Shown here piece after piece: positions 26,755-34,972 of a stretch of 64,000 bases of DNA (positions are counted from its first letter, which is position 1; each line of letters opens with the position of its first letter). A program made the position numbers and the translations under genes. The notes beneath the pieces were generated by a model. The model worked only from the letters and a program-made list of their open reading frames with translations, made no database searches and was not told the origin of the DNA. This DNA is from Mucilaginibacter sp. PPCGB 2223 (GTDB lineage: Bacteria > Bacteroidota > Bacteroidia > Sphingobacteriales > Sphingobacteriaceae), in the NCBI RefSeq assembly GCF_001705515.1, contig NZ_MDJS01000003.1:558001-622000 (forward strand), in the 5' to 3' direction.

Positions 26755-27132
26755 TTATTTAGTTACTTTCTTTTTGTTAGCAACTGTTTTACGTTTGCCT
26801 TTACGGGTACGTGAGTTGTTCTTGGTACGCTGGCCACGTAACGGTAAACCTTTACGGTGACGGGTACCACGGTAACAACCGATATCCATTAAACGTTTAA
26901 TGTTCAGTTGTACTTCAGAGCGTAGAGCACCTTCAACTTTTACTTTATCGTTGATGATTGTACGGATGGCGGTTAATTGCTCATCGGTCCAGTCTTGTAC
27001 TTTAGTATTGAAGTCGATACCTGCTTCAGCTAAAATTTGCTGAGATTTTGTACGACCGATACCGTAGATGTACGTTAGTCCGATCTCTCCGCGTTTGTTT
27101 TTTGGTAAATCAATACCTGCTATCCTTGCCAT
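26755..27132 (-). CDS. rpsM: 30S ribosomal protein S13
   Basis: 125 residues. The start MARIAGIDLPKNKRGEIGLT and the basic C-terminus RTKNNSRTRKGKRKTVANKK are typical; DIGCYRGTRHRKGLPLRGQR is the conserved tRNA- and rRNA-contacting segment. It sits at the top of the 30S head and contacts the P-site tRNA and bridge B1. First large gene of the alpha operon after rpmJ. Confidence 0.98.
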   Translation of the reverse strand: MARIAGIDLPKNKRGEIGLTYIYGIGRTKSQQILAEAGIDFNTKVQDWTDEQLTAIRTIINDKVKVEGALRSEVQLNIKRLMDIGCYRGTRHRKGLPLRGQRTKNNSRTRKGKRKTVANKKKVTK

Positions 27133-27205
27133 ATTTGTTGTTTGTTTTCAAGTAAGACCGAACGGCGGGCCACCGTTGTACGGATCATTACGATTCTTCC
27201 TTTAA

Positions 27206-27322
27206 TTATCCCTGACGTTGTTTGTATTTAGGGTTCTTTTTGTTGATCACATAAAGTTTCCCTTTACGACGGATGATCTTGCAATCAGCGCTACGTTTTT
27301 TTATTGATGCTCTAACTTTCAT
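27206..27322 (-). CDS. rpmJ: 50S ribosomal protein L36
   Basis: 38 residues, MKVRASIKKRSADCKIIRRK...KYKQRQG. This is the standard length, in the standard place between infA and rpsM. The zinc-binding pattern of the 'C+' form (four ligands) is not complete: one Cys is visible (SADCKI) and the second Cys and His ligands are missing, so this looks like a zinc-independent form. Confidence 0.95.
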   Translation of the reverse strand: MKVRASIKKRSADCKIIRRKGKLYVINKKNPKYKQRQG

Positions 27323-27330
27323 CTCTTTGG

Positions 27331-27549
27331 TTATTTATATCTGTACGTTATTCTGCCTTTTGTTAAATCGTAAGGGCTCATCTCCAGTTTCACCCTGTCG
27401 CCAGGTAATATTTTGATATAATGCATACGCATTTTACCCGAAATATGCGCAATAATTTCATGGCCGTTCTCCAGTTCGACCCTGAACATTGCATTTGATA
27501 ATGCCTCCTTTATTGTACCGTCTTGCTCAATTGAAGCCTGTTTGGCCAT
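27331..27549 (-). CDS. infA: Translation initiation factor IF-1
   Basis: 72 residues starting MAKQASIEQDGTIKEALSNA, a single S1/OB-fold domain with the conserved VELENGHEIIAHISGKMRMHYIKILPGD. It binds the 30S A site during initiation. Gap of 8 nt to rpmJ and 72 nt from map. Confidence 0.98.
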   Translation of the reverse strand: MAKQASIEQDGTIKEALSNAMFRVELENGHEIIAHISGKMRMHYIKILPGDRVKLEMSPYDLTKGRITYRYK

Positions 27550-27621
27550 ATATTACTGATTTCTATACAATTATCCGCCCTAAAAGCGGGATGCAAAATT
27601 AACAAATATTTTTAATTAAAA

Positions 27622-28404
27622 CTATTTTTTATTTAAAACTTCTTCGATATACGAAAAGGTGGAAAGTATATCGGCTTTGCCTTTGCTTACCGCGACAGTA
27701 TGTTCGTAATGAGCTGATACTTTACCATCAATGGTCGATACTGTCCAGCCGTCATCCCAAAACCTTACGCCGGCACGTCCTGCGTTGATCATCGGTTCAA
27801 TGGCGATTACCATCCCCTCTTCCAGTTTGATACCCGATCCGCGTTTACCATAATTTGGCACTTCCGGCTTTTCATGCAGCTTGGTGCCCACCCCGTGGCC
27901 TACCAGCTCTTTCACAACACCGAAGCCGTTCTTTTCCGCATGTTCCTGTACCGCGTAACCGATATCGCCAACGCGCATTCCCACAACTGCCTTTTCGATA
28001 CCCAGTACCAAACATTCTTTGGTTACCTGCATCAGTTTAGCAGCGGTTTCGCCCACTTCGCCCATCGGGAAAGTATAAGCAGAGTCGCCATAGTACTTGT
28101 TCAGTACCACGCCGCAATCAACCGATACCAGGTCGCCTTCCTGCAATTCATATTTGCCGGGGAAACCGTGTACTACCTGATTGTTTAACGAAATACAAAG
28201 TGAATACGGGAAACCGTTATAATTTAAAAATGCGGGGACGCCCTTGTTATCACGAATGAACGTCTCCGCAAGTTTATTTAATTCGATTGTCTGGATGCCT
28301 GGCCGGATGACCTTAGCGATCTCTCCAAGTGTTTTGGAAACAAGTAACGAACTCTCTCTGATCAGTTCTATCTCTTCAGCAGATTTATAATTGATCTTCG
28401 ACAT
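27622..28404 (-). CDS. map: Type I methionine aminopeptidase
   Basis: 260 residues. M24 metal-site segments are visible: VDCGVVLNKYYGDSAYTF (two Asp ligands), GHGVGTKLHEKP (His), VIAIEPMI (Glu) and YEHTVAV (His and Glu region). It removes the initiator Met from nascent proteins in the cytoplasm. It follows secY by 3 nt, a usual arrangement in Bacteroidota. Confidence 0.97.
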   Translation of the reverse strand: MSKINYKSAEEIELIRESSLLVSKTLGEIAKVIRPGIQTIELNKLAETFIRDNKGVPAFLNYNGFPYSLCISLNNQVVHGFPGKYELQEGDLVSVDCGVVLNKYYGDSAYTFPMGEVGETAAKLMQVTKECLVLGIEKAVVGMRVGDIGYAVQEHAEKNGFGVVKELVGHGVGTKLHEKPEVPNYGKRGSGIKLEEGMVIAIEPMINAGRAGVRFWDDGWTVSTIDGKVSAHYEHTVAVSKGKADILSTFSYIEEVLNKK

Positions 28405-28407
28405 TAC

Positions 28408-29745
28408 TTATATTGCCGATGGCGTTGTACCTGATGCTGTCGGAACGGCTGTTCTTCCCTGTATCCTGCCTGTTTTCATCAAACCATCGTAATGGCGCAT
28501 TAACAGGTGGCTTTCAATTTGCTGTAAAGTATCCAACACTACACCCACCAAAATGATAAGCGAGGTACCGCCGAAAAAGCGAGCAAACTGGTTGTTTACA
28601 CCTGCCAGTGTCACGATTGCCGGTATGATAGCAATGATAGCCAGGAAGATTGAACCCGGCAGGGTGATCCTTGATATTACTCCATCAATAAACTCGGCGG
28701 TAGCTTTACCTGGTTTGATACCCGGTATAAAACCATTGTTCTTTTTCATATCATCGGCCATCTGGTTTGGATTAACCGTAATAGCTGTGTAGAAAAACGT
28801 AAATACAATGATCAATACCGCAAACAACAGGTTATGGCCCCACGAAGTATAATCAGACAGTGCAATTAATACGCTGCTCGATGCTATCGAAGGGAAAAAT
28901 TGTGATATCGTAGCCGGTATAAACATCAGTGCCTGGGCAAAAATGATAGGCATTACACCCGCAGCATTTACCTTTAACGGAATATACTGACGGACGCCGC
29001 CGTATTGTTTATTACCTACGATACGTTTGGCATATTGTACCGCGATCTTACGCGTCCCCTGTACAATCAGGATGGTAAACATTACCACAACAATTAAGGC
29101 CACTAACTCCACGATGAAGATGAACAAACCACCCGAACCGTTGATCCGTGTTAAAAACTCGTTGCTTAAAGCACCAGGCAATTGGGCGATGATACCCACC
29201 ATGATAATAAGCGATATACCGTTACCAATACCTTTATCAGTGATCTTTTCGCCAAGCCACATTACAAATAATGTGCCTGCCGTTAACACGAATACCGATA
29301 AAATAGTAAAGTATGGCTCGCCGATCAACCGTGCAGAAACCTGCGATTTTACATAACCTATAGCCTGCAAAGCAGTAATGCCTATAGTTAAATAGCGGGT
29401 CCACTGGTTAAGCTTGTTACGGCCGCTTTCACCCTCTTTTTGCAATTTCTGAAAGTAAGGCACTGCAATACCCAATAATTGCACCACGATAGATGCCGAA
29501 ATATAAGGCATTACACCTAACGCAAAAATTGATTGACGGCCGAATGATCCGCCGGCAAACATATTCAACAATCCCATCAAACCTTCCTTGGTTTTCTGGG
29601 AGTCAAGTGTCGAAGGGTCAACACCCGGCAACACGATAAATGAGCCTATACGGTATATTAAAAGAAATAAGAATGTGTTGGTTATACGCACTCTTAAATC
29701 TTCAATCTTCCAGATATTCGATAATGTGGTGAAAAATTTCTTCAT
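28408..29745 (-). CDS. secY: Preprotein translocase subunit SecY
   Basis: 445 residues with about ten membrane helices. Recognisable blocks include FVLPGVDPSTL, the plug/TM2 region MFAGGSFGRQSIFALGVMPYISASI and the TM4 loop GEKITDKGIGNGISLIIMVGI. It forms the channel through which unfolded proteins cross or enter the inner membrane. It sits between rplO and map. Confidence 0.98.
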   Translation of the reverse strand: MKKFFTTLSNIWKIEDLRVRITNTFLFLLIYRIGSFIVLPGVDPSTLDSQKTKEGLMGLLNMFAGGSFGRQSIFALGVMPYISASIVVQLLGIAVPYFQKLQKEGESGRNKLNQWTRYLTIGITALQAIGYVKSQVSARLIGEPYFTILSVFVLTAGTLFVMWLGEKITDKGIGNGISLIIMVGIIAQLPGALSNEFLTRINGSGGLFIFIVELVALIVVVMFTILIVQGTRKIAVQYAKRIVGNKQYGGVRQYIPLKVNAAGVMPIIFAQALMFIPATISQFFPSIASSSVLIALSDYTSWGHNLLFAVLIIVFTFFYTAITVNPNQMADDMKKNNGFIPGIKPGKATAEFIDGVISRITLPGSIFLAIIAIIPAIVTLAGVNNQFARFFGGTSLIILVGVVLDTLQQIESHLLMRHYDGLMKTGRIQGRTAVPTASGTTPSAI

Positions 29746-29751
29746 CGAAGT

Positions 29752-30198
29752 TTATAACTTAACAATTGAACCGCCTGCTGCTTCAATAGCTTTTTGCGCA
29801 GTGGCCGAAAATGCATGTGCTGTTACCTCTAATTTGGCTTTCAGTTCGCCACGACCCAGGATCTTAACCAGGTCGTTACGCGATACCAAACCATGTTCTT
29901 TCAAAGTATCAAAGTTTACAACCGAAACTTTGTGCTCGTCGACCAGGCTTTGCAAAGCATCGAGGTTAACACTTACATATTCAACACGGTTAGGATTTTT
30001 AAAGCCTACCTTAGGTACCCGGCGCTGTAACGGCATCTGTCCGCCTTCAAAACCAATTTTGGTTGAAGTACCCGAACGTGAGCCCGCACCTTTATGACCA
30101 CGGGTTGAAGTTCCGCCACGGCCCGAACCGGTACCACGGCCAATTCTTTTTCTATTTTTAGTAGAACCTTCTGCAGGTTTCAGATTACTTAAATTCAT
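29752..30198 (-). CDS. rplO: 50S ribosomal protein L15
   Basis: 148 residues. The start MNLSNLKPAEGSTKNRKRIG and the glycine/arginine-rich region TGSGRGGTSTRGHKGAGSRS are diagnostic, as is the C-terminal ARG-free globular part ending AIEAAGGSIVKL. It helps late 50S assembly. 6 nt before secY. Confidence 0.97.
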   Translation of the reverse strand: MNLSNLKPAEGSTKNRKRIGRGTGSGRGGTSTRGHKGAGSRSGTSTKIGFEGGQMPLQRRVPKVGFKNPNRVEYVSVNLDALQSLVDEHKVSVVNFDTLKEHGLVSRNDLVKILGRGELKAKLEVTAHAFSATAQKAIEAAGGSIVKL

Positions 30199-30202
30199 AA
30201 CA

Positions 30203-30382
30203 TTAAATGTTTTCTACTGCTACCAAATGATTTACTTTTCTAACCATGCCGATGATAGCTGCATTTGCTTCAACTTCAACACTATGATTTATTTTCTTTA
30301 AACCTAATGCTTCGATGGTTTTTTTCTGGCGCTCACTTCTATCGATCACGCTTTTAATCTGGGTTATTTTGATTTTTGCCAT
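30203..30382 (-). CDS. rpmD: 50S ribosomal protein L30
   Basis: 59 residues, MAKIKITQIKSVIDRSERQK then KTIEALGLKKINHSVEVEAN and IIGMVRKVNHLVAVENI. Normal L30 length and place, between rpsE and rplO, with 6 and 4 nt gaps. Confidence 0.96.
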   Translation of the reverse strand: MAKIKITQIKSVIDRSERQKKTIEALGLKKINHSVEVEANAAIIGMVRKVNHLVAVENI

Positions 30383-30388
30383 GACTGA

Positions 30389-30907
30389 TTATCCGTTAAA
30401 TACTTTACCTAAACTAACTCCGCGTTGCTGAGCCACAGTATAAGCATCGCGCATTTGCGACAGGGCCGATACCGTTGCCTTAACCACGTTGTGCGGGTTT
30501 GACGAACCTTTTGATTTTGCCAATACATTGTGTATACCGGCACTCTCCAATACAGCACGCATCGCGCCGCCGGCAATTACACCGGTACCGTTTGCGGCTG
30601 GTTTCAGGAATACGAAACCACCCGAAAATTTACCGATCTGCTCGTGAGGGATAGTGTTGTTGATGATCGGAACTTTTACCAGGTTCTTTTTAGCATCATC
30701 TATACCTTTTGCAATCGCTTCGGTAACCTCTTTAGCTTTTCCTAAACCGTAACCTACTATGCCATGCTCATCGCCTACTACCACAATGGCAGAAAAGCTG
30801 AAGGTACGGCCACCTTTGGTTACTTTGGCTACACGCTGGATGCTTACCAAACGGTCTTTTAATTCGATCTCGCTTGATTTTACTCTTTTTATGTTAATAG
30901 TTGACAT
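30389..30907 (-). CDS. rpsE: 30S ribosomal protein S5
   Basis: 172 residues. The N-terminal double-stranded-RNA-binding fold contains LKDRLVSIQRVAKVTKGGRT and FSFSAIVVVGDEHGIVGYGL. The C-terminal part has AGGAMRAVLESAGIHNVLAK. It takes part in decoding fidelity and mRNA entry. Gaps of 6 to 12 nt to its neighbours. Confidence 0.98.
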   Translation of the reverse strand: MSTINIKRVKSSEIELKDRLVSIQRVAKVTKGGRTFSFSAIVVVGDEHGIVGYGLGKAKEVTEAIAKGIDDAKKNLVKVPIINNTIPHEQIGKFSGGFVFLKPAANGTGVIAGGAMRAVLESAGIHNVLAKSKGSSNPHNVVKATVSALSQMRDAYTVAQQRGVSLGKVFNG

Positions 30908-30919
30908 CTCTTGTTGTAA

Positions 30920-31270
30920 TTAAAAATTTAAACCACCTTCACGTGCACCATCGGCTAACGATTTAACTCGGCCATGGTACAGGTAACCGTTACGATCGAA
31001 CACTACATCTTTGATACCGGCTGCGATAGCTTTCTCAGCAATCAGCTTACCAACCGCTACCGATTGATCTGATTTATTGCCTTTGGTAGCAAACTCTTTT
31101 GATGCCGATGAAGCCGATACTAAGGTTTTGCCCTGAACATCATCTATAATTTGAGCATAAATACCTTTATTGCTCCTGTACACTGACAAGCGCGGACGCT
31201 CGGTAGAACCTGTCAGGCGTTTCCTGATCCCTTTTTTGATTCTATCTCTTCTTGATAATTTACCTGTCAT
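30920..31270 (-). CDS. rplR: 50S ribosomal protein L18
   Basis: 116 residues, MTGKLSRRDRIKKGIRKRLT, then RPRLSVYRSNKGIYAQIIDD and the C-terminal FDRNGYLYHGRVKSLADGAR. It binds 5S rRNA with L5 and L25 in the central protuberance. 5 nt from rplF. Confidence 0.98.
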   Translation of the reverse strand: MTGKLSRRDRIKKGIRKRLTGSTERPRLSVYRSNKGIYAQIIDDVQGKTLVSASSASKEFATKGNKSDQSVAVGKLIAEKAIAAGIKDVVFDRNGYLYHGRVKSLADGAREGGLNF

Positions 31271-31275
31271 GACGA

Positions 31276-31833
31276 TTATTTTTTAGATGCTGATTTACCT
31301 GCTTTTCTTCTCAATACCTCGCCAACAAACTTGATACCTTTACCTTTGTAAGGCTCCGGTGCACGTAACGAGCGAATCTTCGCTGCTACCTGGCCAATCA
31401 GTTGTTTATCGATCGACTCCAGAATGATGGTCGGGTTTTTACCCTTCTCAGCAGTAGTTGAAACTTTAATCTCTTTTGGCAACTCAAATACATAGTGGTG
31501 AGAGTAACCCAACACCAGGTCTAACGTATTGCCTGTGTTTGTTGCACGGTAACCTACACCTACCAGCTCCTGCTCGAGCTTGTAACCTGTGGTTACACCT
31601 ACAACCATATTATTGAGCAATGCACGGTATAAGCCGTGTAATGCTTTGTGACGCTTTTGCTCCGAAGGGCGTTTTACAACGATGTTTCCTTCTTCCTGTG
31701 CAATAGTGATATCGCTATCAACTAATTGGCTCAATTCGCCTTTAGGGCCTTTTACCGTTACGGTGTTATTATCAGACACGGTAACTGTAACGCCTGCCGG
31801 GATTGCTATTGGTGCTTTTCCTACTCTTGACAT
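31276..31833 (-). CDS. rplF: 50S ribosomal protein L6
   Basis: 185 residues. MSRVGKAPIAIPAGVTVTVS opens the first of two similar alpha/beta domains, and the second ends in the conserved APEPYKGKGIKFVGEVLRRK with a Lys-rich tail. It contacts the sarcin-ricin loop region near the factor-binding site. 23 nt after rpsH. Confidence 0.98.
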   Translation of the reverse strand: MSRVGKAPIAIPAGVTVTVSDNNTVTVKGPKGELSQLVDSDITIAQEEGNIVVKRPSEQKRHKALHGLYRALLNNMVVGVTTGYKLEQELVGVGYRATNTGNTLDLVLGYSHHYVFELPKEIKVSTTAEKGKNPTIILESIDKQLIGQVAAKIRSLRAPEPYKGKGIKFVGEVLRRKAGKSASKK

Positions 31834-31856
31834 TTCTTAGTTCTCCTTATGTTTGA

Positions 31857-32255
31857 TTAATAAACGTAACATAAAACTTCGCCGCCTACATTTTGTGCGC
31901 GAGCTTCTTTATCGGTCATTACACCTTTCGAAGTCGACAAAATGGCGATACCTAAACCATTTAATACACGCGGCATGTTATCAGCGCCTGCGTATTTACG
32001 CAAACCTGGCTTGCTCACACGTGATACACTGCGTATTGCAGATATCTTGGTGATCGGATGGTACTTCAAAGCTACTTTGATAGTGCCTTGCGGACCGTTA
32101 TCCTCAAATTTGAAATTTGCAATGTAACCTTTGTCGAAAAGCACTTTCGTGATCTCTTTTTTCAGGTTCGATGCAGGGATCTCCACAACCCTATGGTTGG
32201 CTTTAATGGCATTTCTTACCCTGGTGAGGTAATCTGCTATTGGATCTGTATTCAT
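31857..32255 (-). CDS. rpsH: 30S ribosomal protein S8
   Basis: 132 residues from MNTDPIADYLTRVRNAIKAN at 32255; a longer frame from the repeat-bearing spacer is rejected because the family starts here. The C-terminal block PRVLNGLGIAILSTSKGVMT...GGEVLCYVY is the rRNA-binding part. In E. coli S8 also represses the spc operon; that control is not shown here. Confidence 0.98.
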   Translation of the reverse strand: MNTDPIADYLTRVRNAIKANHRVVEIPASNLKKEITKVLFDKGYIANFKFEDNGPQGTIKVALKYHPITKISAIRSVSRVSKPGLRKYAGADNMPRVLNGLGIAILSTSKGVMTDKEARAQNVGGEVLCYVY

Positions 32256-32319
32256 TTTTATTGATCTGTGATGGTGGTTTCCTTCCGGTAACATCCCGGA
32301 CGACCTGCCATCGGTTAAT

Positions 32320-32398
32320 TCTTAGTCTTGAGTCTAAAGTCGTTAGTCTTGAGTCTGATTTGACTCAGAACTCAAGACCAACGACTCTTGACTATTTA
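32320..32398. repeat. Word-array hairpin in the rpsH-rpsN spacer
   Basis: AGTCGTTAGTCTTGAGT (32338-32354) pairs with ACTCAAGACCAACGACT (32370-32386) with one mismatch over 17 bp and a 15-nt loop. Extra CTTGAGTC and CTCTTGACT words flank it. The neighbouring gene gaps in this operon are mostly 2 to 25 nt, so the 145-nt spacer stands out. Confidence 0.85.
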
Positions 32399-32400
32399 TC

Positions 32401-32670
32401 TTACCAGCTCGCTTTCTTTACTCCCGGGATCTTGCCGGCCAAAGCCATTTCGCGGAATGTAACACGCGAAATACCAAACTGGCGCATATAACCACGAGGG
32501 CGGCCTGTTAATTTGCAACGGTTGTGCAGTTTTACCGGCGATGCTGCTTTAGGCAATTTATCTAACGCGATATAATCACCGGCTGCTTTAAGGGCTGCTC
32601 TTTTCTCAGCATATTTAGCTACTAACTTAGCACGTTTCAATTCGCGTGCTTTTACACCTTCTTTAGCCAT
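32401..32670 (-). CDS. rpsN: 30S ribosomal protein S14
   Basis: 89 residues, the zinc-free long form: no CxxC pairs. MAKEGVKARELKRAKLVAKY at the start, and NRCKLTGRPRGYMRQFGISR...GKIPGVKKASW at the end, are typical. It lies in the 30S head next to S3 and S10. 2 nt from rplE. Confidence 0.98.
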   Translation of the reverse strand: MAKEGVKARELKRAKLVAKYAEKRAALKAAGDYIALDKLPKAASPVKLHNRCKLTGRPRGYMRQFGISRVTFREMALAGKIPGVKKASW

Positions 32671-32672
32671 CG

Positions 32673-33233
32673 TTAATTGTTTGTTTGATTTTTAAATGGT
32701 AAACCAAATTGTTTCAGCAACTCTAAAGCTTCAACATCATTTTTTGCTGAGGTTACAAAGGTAATATCCATACCCATAATTTTATTGATCTTGTCAATAT
32801 TTATCTCAGGGAAAATGATCTGCTCGGTTATACCCAAAGTATAATTACCGTGACCGTCAAAACCTTTATCGTTAATACCTTTGAAATCGCGGATACGTGG
32901 CAATGCAACGGCAATTAAACGATCTAAAAACTCGTACATGTTGTTATCGCGTAAAGTAACGCGCACACCAACAGGCATGTTTTTACGTAATTTGAAGTTC
33001 GAGATATCTTTTTTCGATTTCGAAGCTACAGCTTGCTGACCAGTGATGGTCGATAATTCGTTGATGGCAACATCGATCAGTTTTTTATCGGTAGTTGCAG
33101 CGCCAACACCCTGGTTGATCGCGATTTTTTCCAGTTTCGGAACCTGCATAACGCTTTTGTACTGAAATTTATCTTTCAGTGCGGTACGGATTTCCTCTTT
33201 GTATTTCGATTTTAATCTTGGTACGTAAGCCAT
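32673..33233 (-). CDS. rplE: 50S ribosomal protein L5
   Basis: 186 residues. The block MQVPKLEKIAINQGVGAATT is the usual N-terminal rRNA-binding part, followed by GVRVTLRDNNMYEFLDRLIA and YTLGITEQIIFPEI. It binds 5S rRNA and the P-site tRNA. Its start overlaps the rplX stop (TAATG). Confidence 0.98.
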   Translation of the reverse strand: MAYVPRLKSKYKEEIRTALKDKFQYKSVMQVPKLEKIAINQGVGAATTDKKLIDVAINELSTITGQQAVASKSKKDISNFKLRKNMPVGVRVTLRDNNMYEFLDRLIAVALPRIRDFKGINDKGFDGHGNYTLGITEQIIFPEINIDKINKIMGMDITFVTSAKNDVEALELLKQFGLPFKNQTNN

Positions 33234-33574
33234 TATTTAATTTCCTCCCCTGATATTTTTGCAACCCTAACCAGTTTACCTGCAGCGTTTTTAATACGGC
33301 CAACACGGGTTGGTTTACCCGATTTCGGGTCGATCAACATCACGTTAGAGATGTGTAAAGCTGCTTCCTGCTTGATGATACCGCCGTTAGGGCTGGTAGC
33401 ATTAGGTTTTGTATGTTTTGATACCATGTTAGCGCCTTCAACCACTACGCGGTTTGCCGAGGCCAACACTTCTAATATTTTACCTTCTTTGCCTTTTGAG
33501 TCGCCGGCGATAACTTTTACGGTATCACCTTTTTTGATCTTCAGTTTAGGCTGTTTATTCGATTTTCTTTCCAT
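33233..33574 (-). CDS. rplX: 50S ribosomal protein L24
   Basis: 113 residues with the KOW motif IKKGDTVKVIAGDSKGKEGK near the N-terminus and GGIIKQEAALHISNVMLIDP in the middle. It is one of the first proteins to bind 23S rRNA. The stop codon shares a base with the rplE start, and rplN ends 1 nt upstream of its start. Confidence 0.98.
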   Translation of the reverse strand: MERKSNKQPKLKIKKGDTVKVIAGDSKGKEGKILEVLASANRVVVEGANMVSKHTKPNATSPNGGIIKQEAALHISNVMLIDPKSGKPTRVGRIKNAAGKLVRVAKISGEEIK

Positions 33575-33575
33575 G

Positions 33576-33944
33576 TTACAATACCTCCGGTGCTAATGAT
33601 ACAATTTTCATGAATTGTTTCTCACGCAACTCCCTTGCAACCGGGCCAAAGATACGTGTACCACGTGGTTCGTCCTGGTTGTTCAGCAACACGGCTGCGT
33701 TATCGTCAAAGCGGATGTAAGAACCGTCTTTACGGCGGATCTCTTTTTTAGTTCTAACCACTACGGCTTTAGAAACTGTACCCTTTTTAATGTTACCTGA
33801 TGGCAAAGCGCTTTTTACGGTTACAACAATTTTGTCGCCGATAGAGGCATATCTTTTGCCTGTGCCGCCCAATACACGGATCACTAAAACTTCTTTAGCT
33901 CCGCTATTGTCGGCTACGTTCAATCTTGATTCCTGTTGTACCAT
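33576..33944 (-). CDS. rplN: 50S ribosomal protein L14
   Basis: 122 residues, exactly the usual length. MVQQESRLNVADNSGAKEVL and the C-terminal RIFGPVARELREKQFMKIVS are diagnostic. It forms part of an inter-subunit bridge with 16S rRNA. Confidence 0.98.
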   Translation of the reverse strand: MVQQESRLNVADNSGAKEVLVIRVLGGTGKRYASIGDKIVVTVKSALPSGNIKKGTVSKAVVVRTKKEIRRKDGSYIRFDDNAAVLLNNQDEPRGTRIFGPVARELREKQFMKIVSLAPEVL

Positions 33945-33945
33945 G

Positions 33946-34200
33946 TTATTTAGCCCTTTCTAAAATTGTAACCAATCTCCAATTTTTGCTTTTGCTCAGT
34001 GGGCGGGTTTCCATGATCAACACGGTATCGCCGATGCCGCAAGTGTTTTCCTCGTCGTGAGCCATAAATTTGGTGGTTTTCTTTACGAATTTACCATAGA
34101 TAGGGTGCTTCACTTTACGCTCAACCGCTACAACAATAGATTTCTGCATCTTATTGCTGACTACCAATCCGGTACGGGTTTTTCTCAAATTTCTTTCCAT
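33946..34200 (-). CDS. rpsQ: 30S ribosomal protein S17
   Basis: 84 residues, an OB-fold protein: KTRTGLVVSNKMQKSIVVAV, then ERKVKHPIYGKFVKKTTKFM and ETRPLSKSKNWRLVTILE. An early 30S assembly protein. 1 nt from rplN. Confidence 0.98.
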   Translation of the reverse strand: MERNLRKTRTGLVVSNKMQKSIVVAVERKVKHPIYGKFVKKTTKFMAHDEENTCGIGDTVLIMETRPLSKSKNWRLVTILERAK

Positions 34201-34213
34201 TTTTTTCTAAAAA

Positions 34214-34423
34214 TTAATTCTTTTCAGAAGCAGGCGCCGCTTTGCGCTTAGTTAATTCAGTATTTAAACGAGCAATATCTTTCCTCACTTTGGTGATACG
34301 GCTTGGGTTCTCGATAGCCGAAACCGCGTGAGCGAATTTCAGTTTATTGAGGTTCCCTTTTTCTTCCGCTATCCTTGCAGCAAGTTCTTCAGTTGATAGC
34401 TCTAAAATTTCTGAGTTCTTCAT
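34214..34423 (-). CDS. rpmC: 50S ribosomal protein L29
   Basis: 69 residues, a two-helix protein with ELSTEELAARIAEEKGNLNK and RITKVRKDIARLNTELTKRK. It sits at the exit tunnel near the trigger-factor site. 77-nt spacer to rplP. Confidence 0.97.
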   Translation of the reverse strand: MKNSEILELSTEELAARIAEEKGNLNKLKFAHAVSAIENPSRITKVRKDIARLNTELTKRKAAPASEKN

Positions 34424-34500
34424 TTTCTTGTTAATTATTCGTTGCCTGTACTTTGCGTTATCCTGCGTTTAAGAGGCAAAGCCATCTGCTAACCTGTTTA

Positions 34501-34920
34501 CTATTCTACGTAATCCCTACGTGTGATAAATTTTGTTTGTACCGGTAATTTTTGAGCGGCAAGGCGTAAAGCTTCTTTGGCGATCTCCAGTGGTACGCCC
34601 TCTGCTTCGAAGATGATCCTTCCGGGGCGAACTACTGCCACCCAGTACTCTGGCGCACCTTTACCTTTACCCATACGCACCTCTGCTGGTTTTTTGGTTA
34701 CAGGTTTATCCGGGAAAATACGGATCCACACCTGGCCTTCACGTTTCATGTAACGTGTTACAGCGATACGGGCCGACTCGATCTGGCGGCTGGTGATCCA
34801 GGCTGCTTCGAGTGATTTTATACCGAAAGATCCGAATGAAAGTTCAGCACCACGGGTGGCTAAACCTTTCATCCTGCCTTTTTGCATCTTTCTGAACTTC
34901 GTTCTTTTTGGCTGTAGCAT
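34501..34920 (-). CDS. rplP: 50S ribosomal protein L16
   Basis: 139 residues. MLQPKRTKFRKMQKGRMKGL and GKGKGAPEYWVAVVRPGRII are characteristic, with the arginine loop VWIRIFPDKPVTKKPAEVRM. It lies near the peptidyl-transferase centre and the A-site tRNA elbow. Confidence 0.98.
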   Translation of the reverse strand: MLQPKRTKFRKMQKGRMKGLATRGAELSFGSFGIKSLEAAWITSRQIESARIAVTRYMKREGQVWIRIFPDKPVTKKPAEVRMGKGKGAPEYWVAVVRPGRIIFEAEGVPLEIAKEALRLAAQKLPVQTKFITRRDYVE

Positions 34921-34972
34921 TGTCTTTAATTCTTATAAACGATGTCTCGTCGACTTTGTAATTTCTGTTATC